This document shows, piece by piece, positions 43,380-52,468 of a stretch of 64,000 bases of DNA. A program made the position numbers and the translations under genes. The DNA is from Candidatus Hadersleviella danica. Lineage in GTDB: Bacteria > Chloroflexota > Anaerolineae > Promineifilales > Promineifilaceae. The notes beneath the pieces are model-generated. The model was not told where the DNA came from. It saw only the letters and a list, made by a program, of their open reading frames with translations, and ran no database searches. The stretch lies in contig JADJSZ010000026.1 in the NCBI GenBank assembly GCA_016711405.1, forward strand, positions 1 through 64,000. Reading direction: 5' to 3'. The stretch's first letter is position 1; the number at the start of each line of letters is the position of its first letter.

Positions 43380-44138
43380 ATGCTCATCCTCACCCCTCTC
43401 CCCCATATTCCCCACGTGCAGGCAGGGGACGATTTATTGTCGCTGGTGTTAGCGGGGCTGGCCACGGCCGACTTGCGCCTGCAAGCGGGCGATGTGCTGG
43501 TGCTGGCGCAGAAAATCGTCTCCAAAGCAGAGGGGCGGCTGGTCAATTTAGAAAGCATCACCCCCAGCGCACGGGCGCAAGCGGTGGCGGCCGAGGTGGA
43601 CAAAGACCCCCGTTTGGTGGAGCTGATTTTGAGCGAAAGCACGGCCGTCTCCCGCCACGGCAAAGGGGTGTTGGTGGTGCGCCATCGGCTCGGCTTTGTC
43701 TCGGCCAATGCGGGCATAGACCGCTCCAATGTGCAACAAGACCCCGCCCAAGAATGGGTGCTGTTGCTCCCCGAAGACCCCGACCAAAGCGCGGCCGATT
43801 TGCGTCAACGCCTTTTCGAGGCGACAGGCACAGCCGTGGGCATTGTCATTACCGATAGCCACGGCCGCCCCTTTCGACAAGGCACCGTCGGCGTGGCCAT
43901 TGGCGTGGCGGGCATCCCCGCCCTGTGGGACAGGCGCGGCGAAACCGATTTGTATGGCTACACCCTCCGCCACACCACCGTGGGCACGGCCGACGAAATC
44001 GCCAGCGCGGCCAGCCTGCTCATGGGGCAAGCGGCCGAAGCCACCCCCATCGTCCACCTGCGCGGCCTGTGCCTGCCCCCCCAAAACGGCCGTGCGGCCG
44101 ATCTAATCCGCCCTGCGGAACAAGATTTATACGCTTAA
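43380..44138 (+). CDS. cofE: Coenzyme F420-0:L-glutamate ligase
   Basis: CofE adds glutamates to F420-0 with GTP. The 252 residues fit the family: a start with P-L-P-H-I-P-H-V-Q-A-G-D-D-L (6-19), DVLVLAQKIVSKAEGRLVNL (about 38-57), SRHGKGVLVVRHRLGFVSAN (about 89-108) with A-G-I-D-R-S-N-V after it, ITDSHGRPFRQGTVGVAIGV, and R-G-E-T-D-L-Y-G. It implies that the organism makes F420. The next gene is a PPOX-fold protein, a typical F420 user. Confidence 0.93.
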   Translation: MLILTPLPHIPHVQAGDDLLSLVLAGLATADLRLQAGDVLVLAQKIVSKAEGRLVNLESITPSARAQAVAAEVDKDPRLVELILSESTAVSRHGKGVLVVRHRLGFVSANAGIDRSNVQQDPAQEWVLLLPEDPDQSAADLRQRLFEATGTAVGIVITDSHGRPFRQGTVGVAIGVAGIPALWDRRGETDLYGYTLRHTTVGTADEIASAASLLMGQAAEATPIVHLRGLCLPPQNGRAADLIRPAEQDLYA

Positions 44139-44145
44139 AGCAAAG

Positions 44146-44206
44146 GTTGCAAGTTACAAGTTACAGGTGGTGGAGCGACTTGTAACTTGTAACCTGCAAC
44201 TTGTAA
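44146..44206. repeat. Iterated gttacaagttacaggt hairpin, third copy
   Basis: gttgcaagttacaagttacaggtgg faces cgacttgtaacttgtaacctgcaacttgtaac between cofE and the PPOX-fold gene. Confidence 0.7.
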
Positions 44207-44219
44207 CGAGTACCTCCCC

Positions 44220-44597
44220 ATGCCCCCCTCCCACCTCATCCCCCGCCTTGAAAGCGAAGCCAACATTTGGGTCGCCACCATTCGGCCGCAGGGGGGCGAT
44301 TTGCCCCCACGGCCGCACCTCGTCCCCACTTGGTTTGCGTGGCACGAAGGGCAACTCTACCTTTGCATCCAATCCCAAACCGTTAAGGCGCAAAACTTGC
44401 TCGCCAATCCGTTTGTCTCGCTGGCCTTAGAAGATGGCTCCAAGACGGCCATTTGCGAAGGGCAAGCGGCCGTTATCGAAGGCGAGTGGCCAGCGGCCGT
44501 GTGCGCCATCTTCCAGCGCAAATACAATTGGGGCATTCCCGATGGCGAATACGATTGGTTGGTCGCCATCACCCCTAAAAAATGGCTGGCATGGTAA
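44220..44597 (+). CDS. PPOX-fold (pyridoxamine-phosphate-oxidase-like) protein, probably F420- or flavin-binding
   Basis: The 125 residues form a split-barrel: an N-terminal L-E-S-E-A-N-I-W-V-A-T strand, then H-L-V-P-T-W-F-A-W-H-E-G-Q-L-Y-L-C, K-A-Q-N-L-L-A-N-P-F-V-S-L-A-L-E-D, and a C-terminal K-Y-N-W-G. Actinobacterial and chloroflexal members often use F420 or heme. Direct adjacency to cofE favours F420 (inference). A dispersed repeat follows nine bases after the stop. Confidence 0.75.
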   Translation: MPPSHLIPRLESEANIWVATIRPQGGDLPPRPHLVPTWFAWHEGQLYLCIQSQTVKAQNLLANPFVSLALEDGSKTAICEGQAAVIEGEWPAAVCAIFQRKYNWGIPDGEYDWLVAITPKKWLAW

Positions 44598-44605
44598 AGT
44601 GTCAA

Positions 44606-44753
44606 GGAACGCCAAGTTTTTAATCTGAACAAATGGAATGAGATGGCCTTCTTTCAACGCCAAGTCGCAAAGATGCAAAGACGCAAAGAAACTCCTGAAC
44701 CCTTTGCGTCTTTGCGCCTTAGCGTCTTTGCGTTAAAAAAACAGATTTGCTCC
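44606..44753. repeat. Dispersed ~140-bp repeat with cgcaaag hairpin, copy 2 (inverted)
   Basis: The complement of this copy reads gcaaatctgtttttttaacg, then the same inner hairpin (cgcaaagacgcaaaggg with ctttgcgtctttgc) and gattaaaaacttggcg, as at 3874-4004. Both copies start within nine bases of a gene's stop codon, on the side of the 3' end. Confidence 0.8.
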
Positions 44754-44787
44754 CCTTATTTACGTGCCAATCCGAAGGGTTTTAGAC

Positions 44788-45585
44788 ATGATTGACCCCC
44801 AAGTGGTAAGCAAACTGAATGAGACGTATGCACTGGCCAAAGCGGAGTGGCAGGCACGGGAAACGCTCCTGAACGAGTTGGCGGTGTTGGATGAGGCGAT
44901 TCAGCAAACGGCCGAATCCAAACCGCGCCAATTATTCGAGCAAGAACGGCTCGAAAAGGAAGAAACGCTCTTTTTATATGGCACTGTTGATGAGGAATGC
45001 GCCCAACTCTTGCACCAAATGGCCCATCTTTTAATCAACCACTTCCCCCACCAAATGGCCCATGTGGCAGATTGGCCGACCATTCAAGCGAAACATACGG
45101 CCGAATTACACGCCATTCAGCAAGCCGCACGCGCTTGCCGCCACGTTTTAAGCGGCTTCGGGCACTCCTCCCTTGCCACCACGGAGCCAGCATTGGTTGA
45201 TTCGTTTTCGGGGAATATCGGCTTAAATTGGGGGGCACTTTCATTTGATTGGGCTGAATTCGACCAAATCCGCCAACAAATGAGCCAAGCAATAGCCGAA
45301 GCCAAAACATTGTGCCAACAAGCGGGGCGGCCGTTTCGTCTCACCCTCAATCTCCAACTCCCTTGGCAAGACCCATCTTACCAAGGCGAACCAGAACCAC
45401 GGCTCAAAGCGATTAAGGAGCAGTTTGTTCGCAAAGAAGCAGAATTAACGACACGGCAACGTGAATTAGAAGCGCAATTGGCCACAGGGCAACAGGAGTT
45501 TGAGCAAACCACGCTCACGCTTTGGGCACAACTTCTGCAAAATGAAAAGAGCAATGAACAATGGCGAAGGACAAATGACAAATGA
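44788..45585 (+). CDS. Unknown helical protein
   Basis: The 265 residues from ATG 44788 are mainly helical and charged. Two heptad-like stretches are visible, near 15-60 (KLNETYALAKAEWQARETLL) and 200-245 (V-R-K-E-A-E-L-T-T-R-Q-R-E-L-E). No domain is recognised. It overlaps the SDR gene by four bases (ATGA), so the two are probably translated together. The last residues come from repeat-like DNA. Confidence 0.6.
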   Translation: MIDPQVVSKLNETYALAKAEWQARETLLNELAVLDEAIQQTAESKPRQLFEQERLEKEETLFLYGTVDEECAQLLHQMAHLLINHFPHQMAHVADWPTIQAKHTAELHAIQQAARACRHVLSGFGHSSLATTEPALVDSFSGNIGLNWGALSFDWAEFDQIRQQMSQAIAEAKTLCQQAGRPFRLTLNLQLPWQDPSYQGEPEPRLKAIKEQFVRKEAELTTRQRELEAQLATGQQEFEQTTLTLWAQLLQNEKSNEQWRRTNDK

Positions 45586-46298
45586 CGAACATCATCATTT
45601 TTGGCGCAAGCAGGGGATTGGGAGCAGGTTTGGCCGAAGGCGTGCCGCAGGTTGGGGATACAGTTTGGCTCGTCTCACGCGGCCGACCGCGCCAGTTAGA
45701 AGCGGCCGATGGCATCACCCGCCATTGGTTGCAAGTAGACTTGGCGCAAGAGACGGCCGCCGACGAAATCGGCCGTGCCTTGGGCAACACCCCCCTCGAC
45801 GTGCTCATTTACAACGCGGGCATCTGGGAAAACAGCGCCTTTAGCTCCCGCTACCAGTTCGAGGCGGTCACGGCCGCCGAAAACCAGCGCATCCTCACCG
45901 TCAACTTGTTGTCGGCCGTCCACTGCCTCCACGCCCTCGTGCCCAACGTGCGCCAATCTGCCAGCGGCAAAATCATCCTCATCGGCTCCACCTCCGGGCT
46001 GGAAAACGTCCGCGCCCCCGAAGTGGCCTACAACGCCTCCAAATTCGGCTTGCGCGGCGTGGCTCACGCCCTGCGCGAAAACCTTCGTGCCGACCATGTG
46101 GCCGTCACTTGCCTCAACCCCGGCTCGCTGAACACCAGCACCCCGCTGGCGGCTGGGGCAGAAGCGGCCGGCCGTGCCCAACCCGATTGCATCCCCTTGG
46201 CCGATATGGTCGCCATCGTCCGCTGTCTCATCCAGCTCTCCCCCTACACCTGCGTCAAAGAAATGGACATCCCCGCCATGTTGGATGTTCATGTATGA
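45582..46298 (+). CDS. Short-chain dehydrogenase/reductase
   Basis: The 238 residues show the classical SDR set: I-I-I-F-G-A-S-R-G-L-G-A-G-L (4-17), V-D-L-A-Q-E, D-V-L-I-Y-N-A-G (about 73-80), I-L-I-G-S-T-S-G (about 130-137) and Y-N-A-S-K (about 149-153). The cofactor loop with S-R-G-L-G and the Arg-rich R-G-R-P after the second strand suggest NADP preference. The substrate is unknown. It is co-translated with the helical protein upstream. Confidence 0.88.
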   Translation: MTNIIIFGASRGLGAGLAEGVPQVGDTVWLVSRGRPRQLEAADGITRHWLQVDLAQETAADEIGRALGNTPLDVLIYNAGIWENSAFSSRYQFEAVTAAENQRILTVNLLSAVHCLHALVPNVRQSASGKIILIGSTSGLENVRAPEVAYNASKFGLRGVAHALRENLRADHVAVTCLNPGSLNTSTPLAAGAEAAGRAQPDCIPLADMVAIVRCLIQLSPYTCVKEMDIPAMLDVHV

Positions 46299-46392
46299 GA
46301 AGGAAACGTATTGGTTACTGGTTATTCGTGGTTAGTTGCTGGTTTGTCCGTCCCATTCACAATTAAAACTTCACCATTCACCATTCACAATT

Positions 46393-47539
46393 ATGCACCT
46401 CGCCCTGAACGCCTATTTTTGGAACCAGCCCCATACGGGGAGCGGCCAGTACTTGCGCCAACTCGTCTACCATTTCAACCGCTATGTGTCTGATTTGGAG
46501 ATTACGCTGGTGTGGCCCCACACGGCCGCCACTCCCCCTCGCCGATGTCCCTCCCAGTGTCAAAATCCACCCCGTGGCCATACGGGCGGGGCATGTGGGC
46601 AAAGTGTTCTTCGAGCAGGTGCAATTCCCCCGCGCTTGTCGCGCCATCGCGGCCGATGTAGCCCATGTGCCCTACTGGGGCGCACCCTTGCGCTCGGCCA
46701 TCCCCCTCGTCGTCACCATTCATGATGTGATTCCTCTGCTGGTGCCCGCTTACCAAAACACGGCCGCCAGCCGCCTCTACAACGCCCTCGTCTCCGCCAG
46801 CGCACGGGGAGCCACCCACATCATCACCGATTCCCGCGCCAGCCAAGCGGACATTGTGCGCCTGCTGGGCGTGCCCGAAACGCTGGTCAGCCCCATTTAT
46901 TTGGGCGTGGGCAGTGAATTCACCCCCAACGACAACTTTTTGCTCGATATGGCCATCCGCCAAAAATACAAGTTGCCCGATAGCTATGTGCTGTATTTGG
47001 GTGGCTATGCCCTCCACAAAAACATCGCCCAACTGTTGCTGGCCTACACCTATGTCGCCCAAGCGATGGGCGAAGATTACCCGCTGGTGTTGGCGGGAAC
47101 CAAGCCAGCCGTCTCTCCCCCCCAATTCCCCGATTACGAGGCGTATATCGAAAAGCTGGGTCTCACCAAAATGGTGCGTTGGATTGGCTACGTGGAGGAG
47201 GCGGACAAGCCCGTGATTTATCGCTCGGCCGAATGTTTTGTGTTCCCCAGTCGGTATGAGGGGTTTGGCTTCCCGCCGCTGGAGGCAATGGCTTGTAACG
47301 TGCCTGTTGTCACCACGGCCGCGCCCGGCATCGAAGAGGTGGTGGGCGATGCGGCGATGGCTGTAGACCCCGACGACGAGCGACAACTGGGCGGCGCCAT
47401 CATTGCAACCCTGATACAGGAAAATTTAGCGGCCGATTTACGCGCCAAGGGCACCGCCCGCGCCCGCGAATTTACGTGGGAAAAGACAATGGCGGCCACC
47501 TTGGCCGTGTATGAACAGGTGGTGGGGGGCAGTGGTTAG
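46393..47539 (+). CDS. Glycosyltransferase family 4 protein, one frameshift in a C-run
   Basis: The N-terminal fragment (M-H-L-A-L-N-A-Y-F-W-N-Q-P-H-T-G-S-G-Q-Y) has the GT-B opening with the glycine-rich acceptor loop. The frame breaks at about 46530 in gccactccccctcgcc; one extra C gives P-P-L-A-D-V-P-P-S-V. The rest shows VVTIHDVIPLLVPAYQ, YVLYLGGYALHKNI, CFVFPSRYEGFGFPPLEAMA (the E-x7-E donor site) and G-I-E-E-V-V-G-D-A-A. The intact protein would be about 381 residues. Confidence 0.85.
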
Positions 47540-47584
47540 TGGTTAGTGGTCTGGTAGGGGAACCCCTACAGGGACTGGGGACAA

Positions 47585-47625
47585 AAAAAGTGGGGTGCGA
47601 GGAATATCCTCGCACCCCACTTTTT
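47585..47625. terminator. Strong bidirectional terminator
   Basis: A 19-bp perfect stem (47585-47603 with 47607-47625, loop ata) has A5 on one end and T5 on the other. It lies between the convergent glycosyltransferase and lipoprotein genes. Confidence 0.9.
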
Positions 47626-47651
47626 ACTTCTTACTTCTTACTTCGCGCGAC

Positions 47652-48245
47652 TTATTCAGCCACGGCGACGAAGGAGAAGGTGTTGACCACCCGCCCCACA
47701 AGGGCTTGGTAGTCTTCGGCTTCACTGGCAGGGTAGGCGGCCATGACCAGCGCGGCCGTTTCCCCTTGCACGATAATATACACCTCGGCCCGAGCTTGGA
47801 TGGAACCTTGTTGGGCCTCGAGAATCAACTTGGCGGCGGGGTTGTTGTTCACCGTCACGGCCGTGACATCTTCCACAACCTTGGCCTCATCATCCTCTTC
47901 TTGCATCCCCGCCAACATGTCCCCTTTGAACTCGTTCATAATGGCGGTTGGGTCGGTATCCTCAAACAAGAAGGTGGGGAGGGTCATCACTTGGATGAGG
48001 CTCCCGCCATCGTATTCGAGGTCTAACTGAACATCGGCCGCCGACTTGAACTCGACCATGCCATCTTCAGAAGTCCCTTGCACCCAAGTGGTGGGGTATT
48101 CCAGCGCAAAACCGAACTCTGTATCGGTGTACGCTTGCAGGGGGACGGGGGTGGGTTCGGCCGCGCCGCCACAAGCGACGAGGAACAGGGCGAGCACGGC
48201 CAGCAACCCAGCCATACTCCAAACAGATTTCATACGTGCGATCAT
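47652..48245 (-). CDS. Lipoprotein with a PsbP-like domain
   Basis: From 48245 (GGAGG five to seven bases upstream) the protein has 197 residues. It has a signal with lipobox V-A-C-G-G (about 24-28), then a domain opening Y-T-D-T-E-F-G-F-A-L-E-Y-P-T-T-W (about 40-55), which is typical of PsbP/PsbP-like lipoproteins. The part YIIVQGETAALVMAAYPASE is closely echoed in the next lipoprotein (YAIVQGERVIILLTAVASDS). The two are probably paralogues made by duplication. The role at the cell surface is unknown. Confidence 0.75.
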   Translation of the reverse strand: MIARMKSVWSMAGLLAVLALFLVACGGAAEPTPVPLQAYTDTEFGFALEYPTTWVQGTSEDGMVEFKSAADVQLDLEYDGGSLIQVMTLPTFLFEDTDPTAIMNEFKGDMLAGMQEEDDEAKVVEDVTAVTVNNNPAAKLILEAQQGSIQARAEVYIIVQGETAALVMAAYPASEAEDYQALVGRVVNTFSFVAVAE

Positions 48246-48428
48246 TTTATCCTCCATGGGAAAATAATTTTGTGCCCCAACGGCCGTGCAAAACCACAGG
48301 CATGGGCGACACAAAGACGATAAAGACATGGCAACGCCAATAAGTGTGAATATAACACTAATTAGAAACCATGTATAGCCGTAGTTTACAGGAAAAGTGA
48401 AATTTGCACGGCCGTTTGCCCCAAAAAA

Positions 48429-48463
48429 CAAACCTGACAAGCCATTTCGACTTGTCAGGTTTG
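48429..48463 (-). terminator. Terminator of the large lipoprotein gene
   Basis: A 13-bp perfect stem (caaacctgacaag at 48429-48441 with 48451-48463) is followed on the minus strand by a T-rich run. It lies 46 bases past the stop of the 48509 gene. Confidence 0.8.
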
Positions 48464-48508
48464 CTTCCAGCTTTCAGCTTATGGCTTAAGGCTTACGGCT
48501 TAAAACCT

Positions 48509-51145
48509 CTACGGCACAAGGCGGAACAAACCACCACCCAGACCGCTATCACCAGTCGCTACCCAAACTGCGCCTGCATTGTCCACCATTACGGCGCGGA
48601 AACTCTCCATGGGCAAGCCCTCCGCCACCGTATAGCGCATAGACCACGCATCTACGCCGTTGTAGTAAAACAGGCCATTGTTATCATCCCCACCAGAGCC
48701 GAAGAAGCTATTGGTGCGGAAAGCTGTCACATACACCTCGCCCGAGGGCAACACAGCAATATCGCTGATGGAGCCTGTCACAACGGGGTCTTTGCGAACC
48801 GCCCCATCTTGGTAATAGGCCAAGCCAGTGCCCGTGCCCAGCACAATGGCACCATCGGGGTAAAGCGCAAGGGCGGCAATGTATTTGCTGGGCAGTTCGA
48901 CATACGTCTCATCGAGCAGAACTGTCCATGTTTCGCCCTCCAATTGGAGCAACCCTTCGGTGGTGGCGGCATACATAACCCCATCGGCAAAGAGCAAATC
49001 ACGGATGTTGCCACTGTCCCACCCTTCGGTTTCGCCCACATTGGTAATGTCTTCGCCTTCAATGATGACATACCCCCCATCGCCGCCGACGTAAACACGG
49101 CCGTCGCTGTCCAACTCTATCGCATTATAGGTGATGGGCAAAATGACAGGGTTCTCGGCGTAGCGGTCATATTTGGTCAGCCGTTGGCCATCGAACAGTT
49201 GAATGCCCGAGCTGGTGGCAAACCAGAGCGTGCCATCGGCCGCTTCCACCATATCATTGGGGTACACATCGGCCAAAGGTGTCCAAGCCGTCACATCCAC
49301 ATCCGTGCGGAGCAACGTTTCGCCCCAGACCCAGATGGTGCCGTCGCTGGTTTGGTGCAACCCACTGAAGAAGTTATAAGGAGCTTCGCCAGCCAATTGG
49401 TAACTCGTCCATGCCGTGCCATCAAAATGCGCCACCCCATTGTCGAGCGCCACATAGGGGTTGCCATCCGCATCCAGCTTTAGGCCAGAGATGCGGCTTT
49501 GGGCGGGCAAATTGGGGTCGCTATAGGTGCTGTAGTTATCGAAGCAGTCACCTGTGGCGGGGTCAAAGCGGCAAATGTCCGAGGTGAAACCGAGCCACAT
49601 ATCACCGTTGGGGGCAAATTCGATGTGGCTGGGGCCAAAATAGGAGATGGCGGCACTGTTGTCGCGAGTAAAGGCGACATATTCGCCGTTGCTTTGGCGT
49701 TGGAAGAGGCCATCGCTGGCGGCAAACCAGAAGGTGCCATCAGGGGCTTGGGCCACATCGGAGATGCTGTCGTCGGGGGTGTTGGCGTTGGCTTCGCTGT
49801 AGACGGTCACTGTGCCATCGGCCGCAATTTGAGAAGCCCCGCGATAATTGGTGGTCGCCCACACATCGGTGCCAATCGGTATCAGCTCCACGGTGGAGAA
49901 CCACGCCAGCCCATTGTCATCCTCGGTGTAGGAGGTCAGCGTGCCTGTGGCAAGGTCGAGAATCGAGACATCGTCGTGGTCGAGCAAGAGGCGGTTGTTG
50001 GCCGCATCACAAGCCATGTCGAAAATACCTGTGTCAATGTCGAAACCAATCGCCGCGCCGCTCTCCCAGCCGTCGGTCGCGTCATCGTACAGAACCAACC
50101 CCCGGCGCGTGCCCACAATGAGCCTGTCTACACCGTTGACAGGGCAAACTTCGACGCTGAAGGTGCCAATGTCGGGCAAGCCATCCAGCGGGGTGTATTT
50201 ACGGCCGCTTCCCGTCGCCATATCATAAGCAACCAACCCACCGGGGCTGACTGTCCAGATTTGGCCATTGTAGATGGCCGCTTCACGGGCAGGGTTGGCA
50301 TTGCTGAAGATGTAAGCACCAGATGGCCAAACGGTGGTGGTGGCTTCTGGAGCAGGTGCCACGGCCGGGTTGCCCACCACGGCGGCAGGTTCTTCAACCA
50401 CTTCTGGCTCGGCCGTGGGTTCGGCCACGGCTTCGGTTGTCGGTTCGGCCGTGGGTTCGGCGGCCACGGGCAATTCGCCAATCGAAATACTGTTGACCAT
50501 CGCTTCGACGACAGGGTTCAGGGCGGCTTGGCTGTCACTGGCCACGGCCGTCAGCAAGATGATGACGCGCTCGCCTTGGACGATGGCATAGAGATTGCCG
50601 CCAATCGCCACGCCTGTCTCGGTTGTGCCCGAGTAGTTTTGCACGGCTCCTGTTTGCCCAGCCACGGTGGCGGCCGTTGGTTCACCTGCGGCGACCATGC
50701 TCGCCTCGCCTTCTGCTCCTTCGGCAAAGAAGAACGAGCCAAACGTTTTAGCCACGTCCACGGGGTTACTGGCCGAGCCATCCGTAACCATGAAGGACAT
50801 TTCCTCAACCGTAGAAGCCAAGAGCGTGACGACACCACCTTCGGCAATGTCTCCGGGGTCGGCCGCGAGCAACGCCGCATCGGAAGCAAGCAAGATGGAG
50901 CCACTGGTATCATCTGCTTCAGCCACCCAGTCGGCGGGGTGGGAGATGGTCAAAGCCAGTGTTTCGCTCTCGAGCTGGACAAAGCCAGCGGTGGGGTCGG
51001 GCACGGCCGTGGGGGGCACGGCCGTTGGGACGGCCGTCGGCGCGGTGGTGGCAGGCACGGCCGTTGGCTCCTCATCCCCTCCCCCACACGCCACCAAAAA
51101 CAACAGAGTTAAGAGGGTCAAAACTTTCCAAATACCTTTAGACAT
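48509..51145 (-). CDS. Large lipoprotein: PsbP-like domain plus regulator-type beta-propeller repeats
   Basis: The 878 residues have a signal with lipobox (V-A-C-G-G-G at about 19-24), a Thr/Pro/Ala linker and a PsbP-like domain like that of the downstream lipoprotein (about 55-215). A second low-complexity linker follows, and then about a dozen beta-propeller repeats of the Reg_prop type (G-x-x-W-x-A-T/G-x-x-G-L, for example GTFWFAASDGLFQ, GTLWFATSSGIQLF, GAVWVATGDSG). Such sensors usually precede a kinase; none is attached here, so it looks like a free surface sensor. AGGAG lies six bases before ATG 51145. Confidence 0.8.
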   Translation of the reverse strand: MSKGIWKVLTLLTLLFLVACGGGDEEPTAVPATTAPTAVPTAVPPTAVPDPTAGFVQLESETLALTISHPADWVAEADDTSGSILLASDAALLAADPGDIAEGGVVTLLASTVEEMSFMVTDGSASNPVDVAKTFGSFFFAEGAEGEASMVAAGEPTAATVAGQTGAVQNYSGTTETGVAIGGNLYAIVQGERVIILLTAVASDSQAALNPVVEAMVNSISIGELPVAAEPTAEPTTEAVAEPTAEPEVVEEPAAVVGNPAVAPAPEATTTVWPSGAYIFSNANPAREAAIYNGQIWTVSPGGLVAYDMATGSGRKYTPLDGLPDIGTFSVEVCPVNGVDRLIVGTRRGLVLYDDATDGWESGAAIGFDIDTGIFDMACDAANNRLLLDHDDVSILDLATGTLTSYTEDDNGLAWFSTVELIPIGTDVWATTNYRGASQIAADGTVTVYSEANANTPDDSISDVAQAPDGTFWFAASDGLFQRQSNGEYVAFTRDNSAAISYFGPSHIEFAPNGDMWLGFTSDICRFDPATGDCFDNYSTYSDPNLPAQSRISGLKLDADGNPYVALDNGVAHFDGTAWTSYQLAGEAPYNFFSGLHQTSDGTIWVWGETLLRTDVDVTAWTPLADVYPNDMVEAADGTLWFATSSGIQLFDGQRLTKYDRYAENPVILPITYNAIELDSDGRVYVGGDGGYVIIEGEDITNVGETEGWDSGNIRDLLFADGVMYAATTEGLLQLEGETWTVLLDETYVELPSKYIAALALYPDGAIVLGTGTGLAYYQDGAVRKDPVVTGSISDIAVLPSGEVYVTAFRTNSFFGSGGDDNNGLFYYNGVDAWSMRYTVAEGLPMESFRAVMVDNAGAVWVATGDSGLGGGLFRLVP

Positions 51146-51256
51146 CATGTTCTCCTGTTTGAACTTTCAGCGGTCGGTTTTAGCTATTAGCTATTAGCTA
51201 TTAGCTTTCAATCACCAGCGACACCTCTTTTACTTCTTCTATTTACTTTTTACTTC

Positions 51257-52393
51257 TTACAACTCACTCCCCGCGAGTTTCCCCTCACCCTTCTTCTGCC
51301 GTTGGATGAAGAAGTAAGCGAGGCCAGCGACAATCACAAAGGCCAAGATGAGACCCCAAATGCTTTGCAATAGGGCGGATAGCAACGTGGCTACGAACCA
51401 GAACACAAAGGCCACCCCAAAGGCGATGACACCAATCATGCCACGGCCGAGCCGCCCCAAGATGGGCAACACATCCAAAAAGGTGGTCACAGGGCCAACA
51501 ATCAGCATCAGCCCCATCCACATGGCGAAAAAGCTACCAATTCGCAAGCCCCACAAACTGGCACGATAGGCCGATTCTATAGCGGCCAAACCATCGGCGC
51601 GGCTCCCTTCATGCACTTGGTAGAGGATATTGTCGCCCTTGTGCCAATAGGGCACGATACGGCCGCCTTCCTGCTGGCCAAACACCGTGGCATTGATGCC
51701 GCTGGGCACGGCCGTGTACCGAATCCGCACATCCCCCACCTCGGGCGAGTTGAGCGAACCACTCCCCTCAAAGAGGTAATCCCCCGCAATGACCAAGCGC
51801 GTATCGTCCACCACATTGGCACTGTTCAGCGCCACTGTTTCGGCCGAGGGGAGCGCCAATTGCTTTAAATCTAGCCCGTAAGCGCCGATTTGGGCGGCCG
51901 TGGACAGAAATTCAGCCTGCTCATAAGGCATGGAAGAGGGGTTACTGTGCCCCCGTGGCTCCTTAAAATTATCCGAATCGGCAGGGCTAAAAACCCACTC
52001 CTTCTCATAGGTGTATTCAGTTGTCGTTGTCTGGCTACCCCCTGTGTTCGTTTCGGTATTGCTTTTGCTCTCTTCCACCCACGCATACATCTGCACCTCG
52101 CGGTTCAGGGCGAGGTAAGCGCCGGGGCGCAAGCCGAGGGGGTCGCCAATGGGTTCGGCCGCTTGCAACACACCCGTAGCGGCCACCATCTGGCCGTCGG
52201 TGCTGTTGTCCACGCTGGCCGTGGTGATGGCCACGCTATCGGCCGCGACATCGGCCATATTCGGCCGACCCTCGTTGTACCAAATCAGCCCAAAGCTACA
52301 GAAAAACAACCCAAAACCAAACAACACCCCCACCACCGAATTCAACAACCGTTGCCCCCAACTCGTCCGCGTCACTTCAGTTATTTTGGCCAT
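51257..52393 (-). CDS. TMEM43 family membrane protein
   Basis: The 378 residues match TMEM43/LUMA: an N-terminal helix ending L-I-W-Y-N-E-G-R (about 36-43), a large exported part with E-V-Q-M-Y-A-W-V-E-E-S (about 99-109), and three or four C-terminal membrane helices (about 285-365). In humans TMEM43 is an inner nuclear membrane protein; bacterial members exist but their role is unknown. AGGAG lies seven bases before the ATG. It sits 111 bases upstream of the lipoprotein gene on the same strand, so the three exported proteins may be expressed together. Confidence 0.85.
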   Translation of the reverse strand: MAKITEVTRTSWGQRLLNSVVGVLFGFGLFFCSFGLIWYNEGRPNMADVAADSVAITTASVDNSTDGQMVAATGVLQAAEPIGDPLGLRPGAYLALNREVQMYAWVEESKSNTETNTGGSQTTTTEYTYEKEWVFSPADSDNFKEPRGHSNPSSMPYEQAEFLSTAAQIGAYGLDLKQLALPSAETVALNSANVVDDTRLVIAGDYLFEGSGSLNSPEVGDVRIRYTAVPSGINATVFGQQEGGRIVPYWHKGDNILYQVHEGSRADGLAAIESAYRASLWGLRIGSFFAMWMGLMLIVGPVTTFLDVLPILGRLGRGMIGVIAFGVAFVFWFVATLLSALLQSIWGLILAFVIVAGLAYFFIQRQKKGEGKLAGSEL

Positions 52394-52414
52394 TTCTTGT
52401 CTCCTGATTTATTA

Positions 52415-52468
52415 AGTGGTTAGTGGTTAGTGGTTCTCTAGCCACTAACCACTAATCACTAACCACTG
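52415..52468. repeat. Iterated gtggttagtggttagtgg hairpin
   Basis: aagtggttagtggttagtggtt faces accactaaccactaatcactaaccact. It covers the stop of the 65-residue gene. Relatives lie at 42142-42178, 47536-47552, 57185-57215, 59299-59328 and 62285-62316. Confidence 0.75.

Noticed and set aside
49499..51112. 537-codon plus-strand open frame opposite the large lipoprotein
   Set aside because: The opposite strand encodes a signal peptide and regular propeller repeats; the antisense frame is a composition effect.
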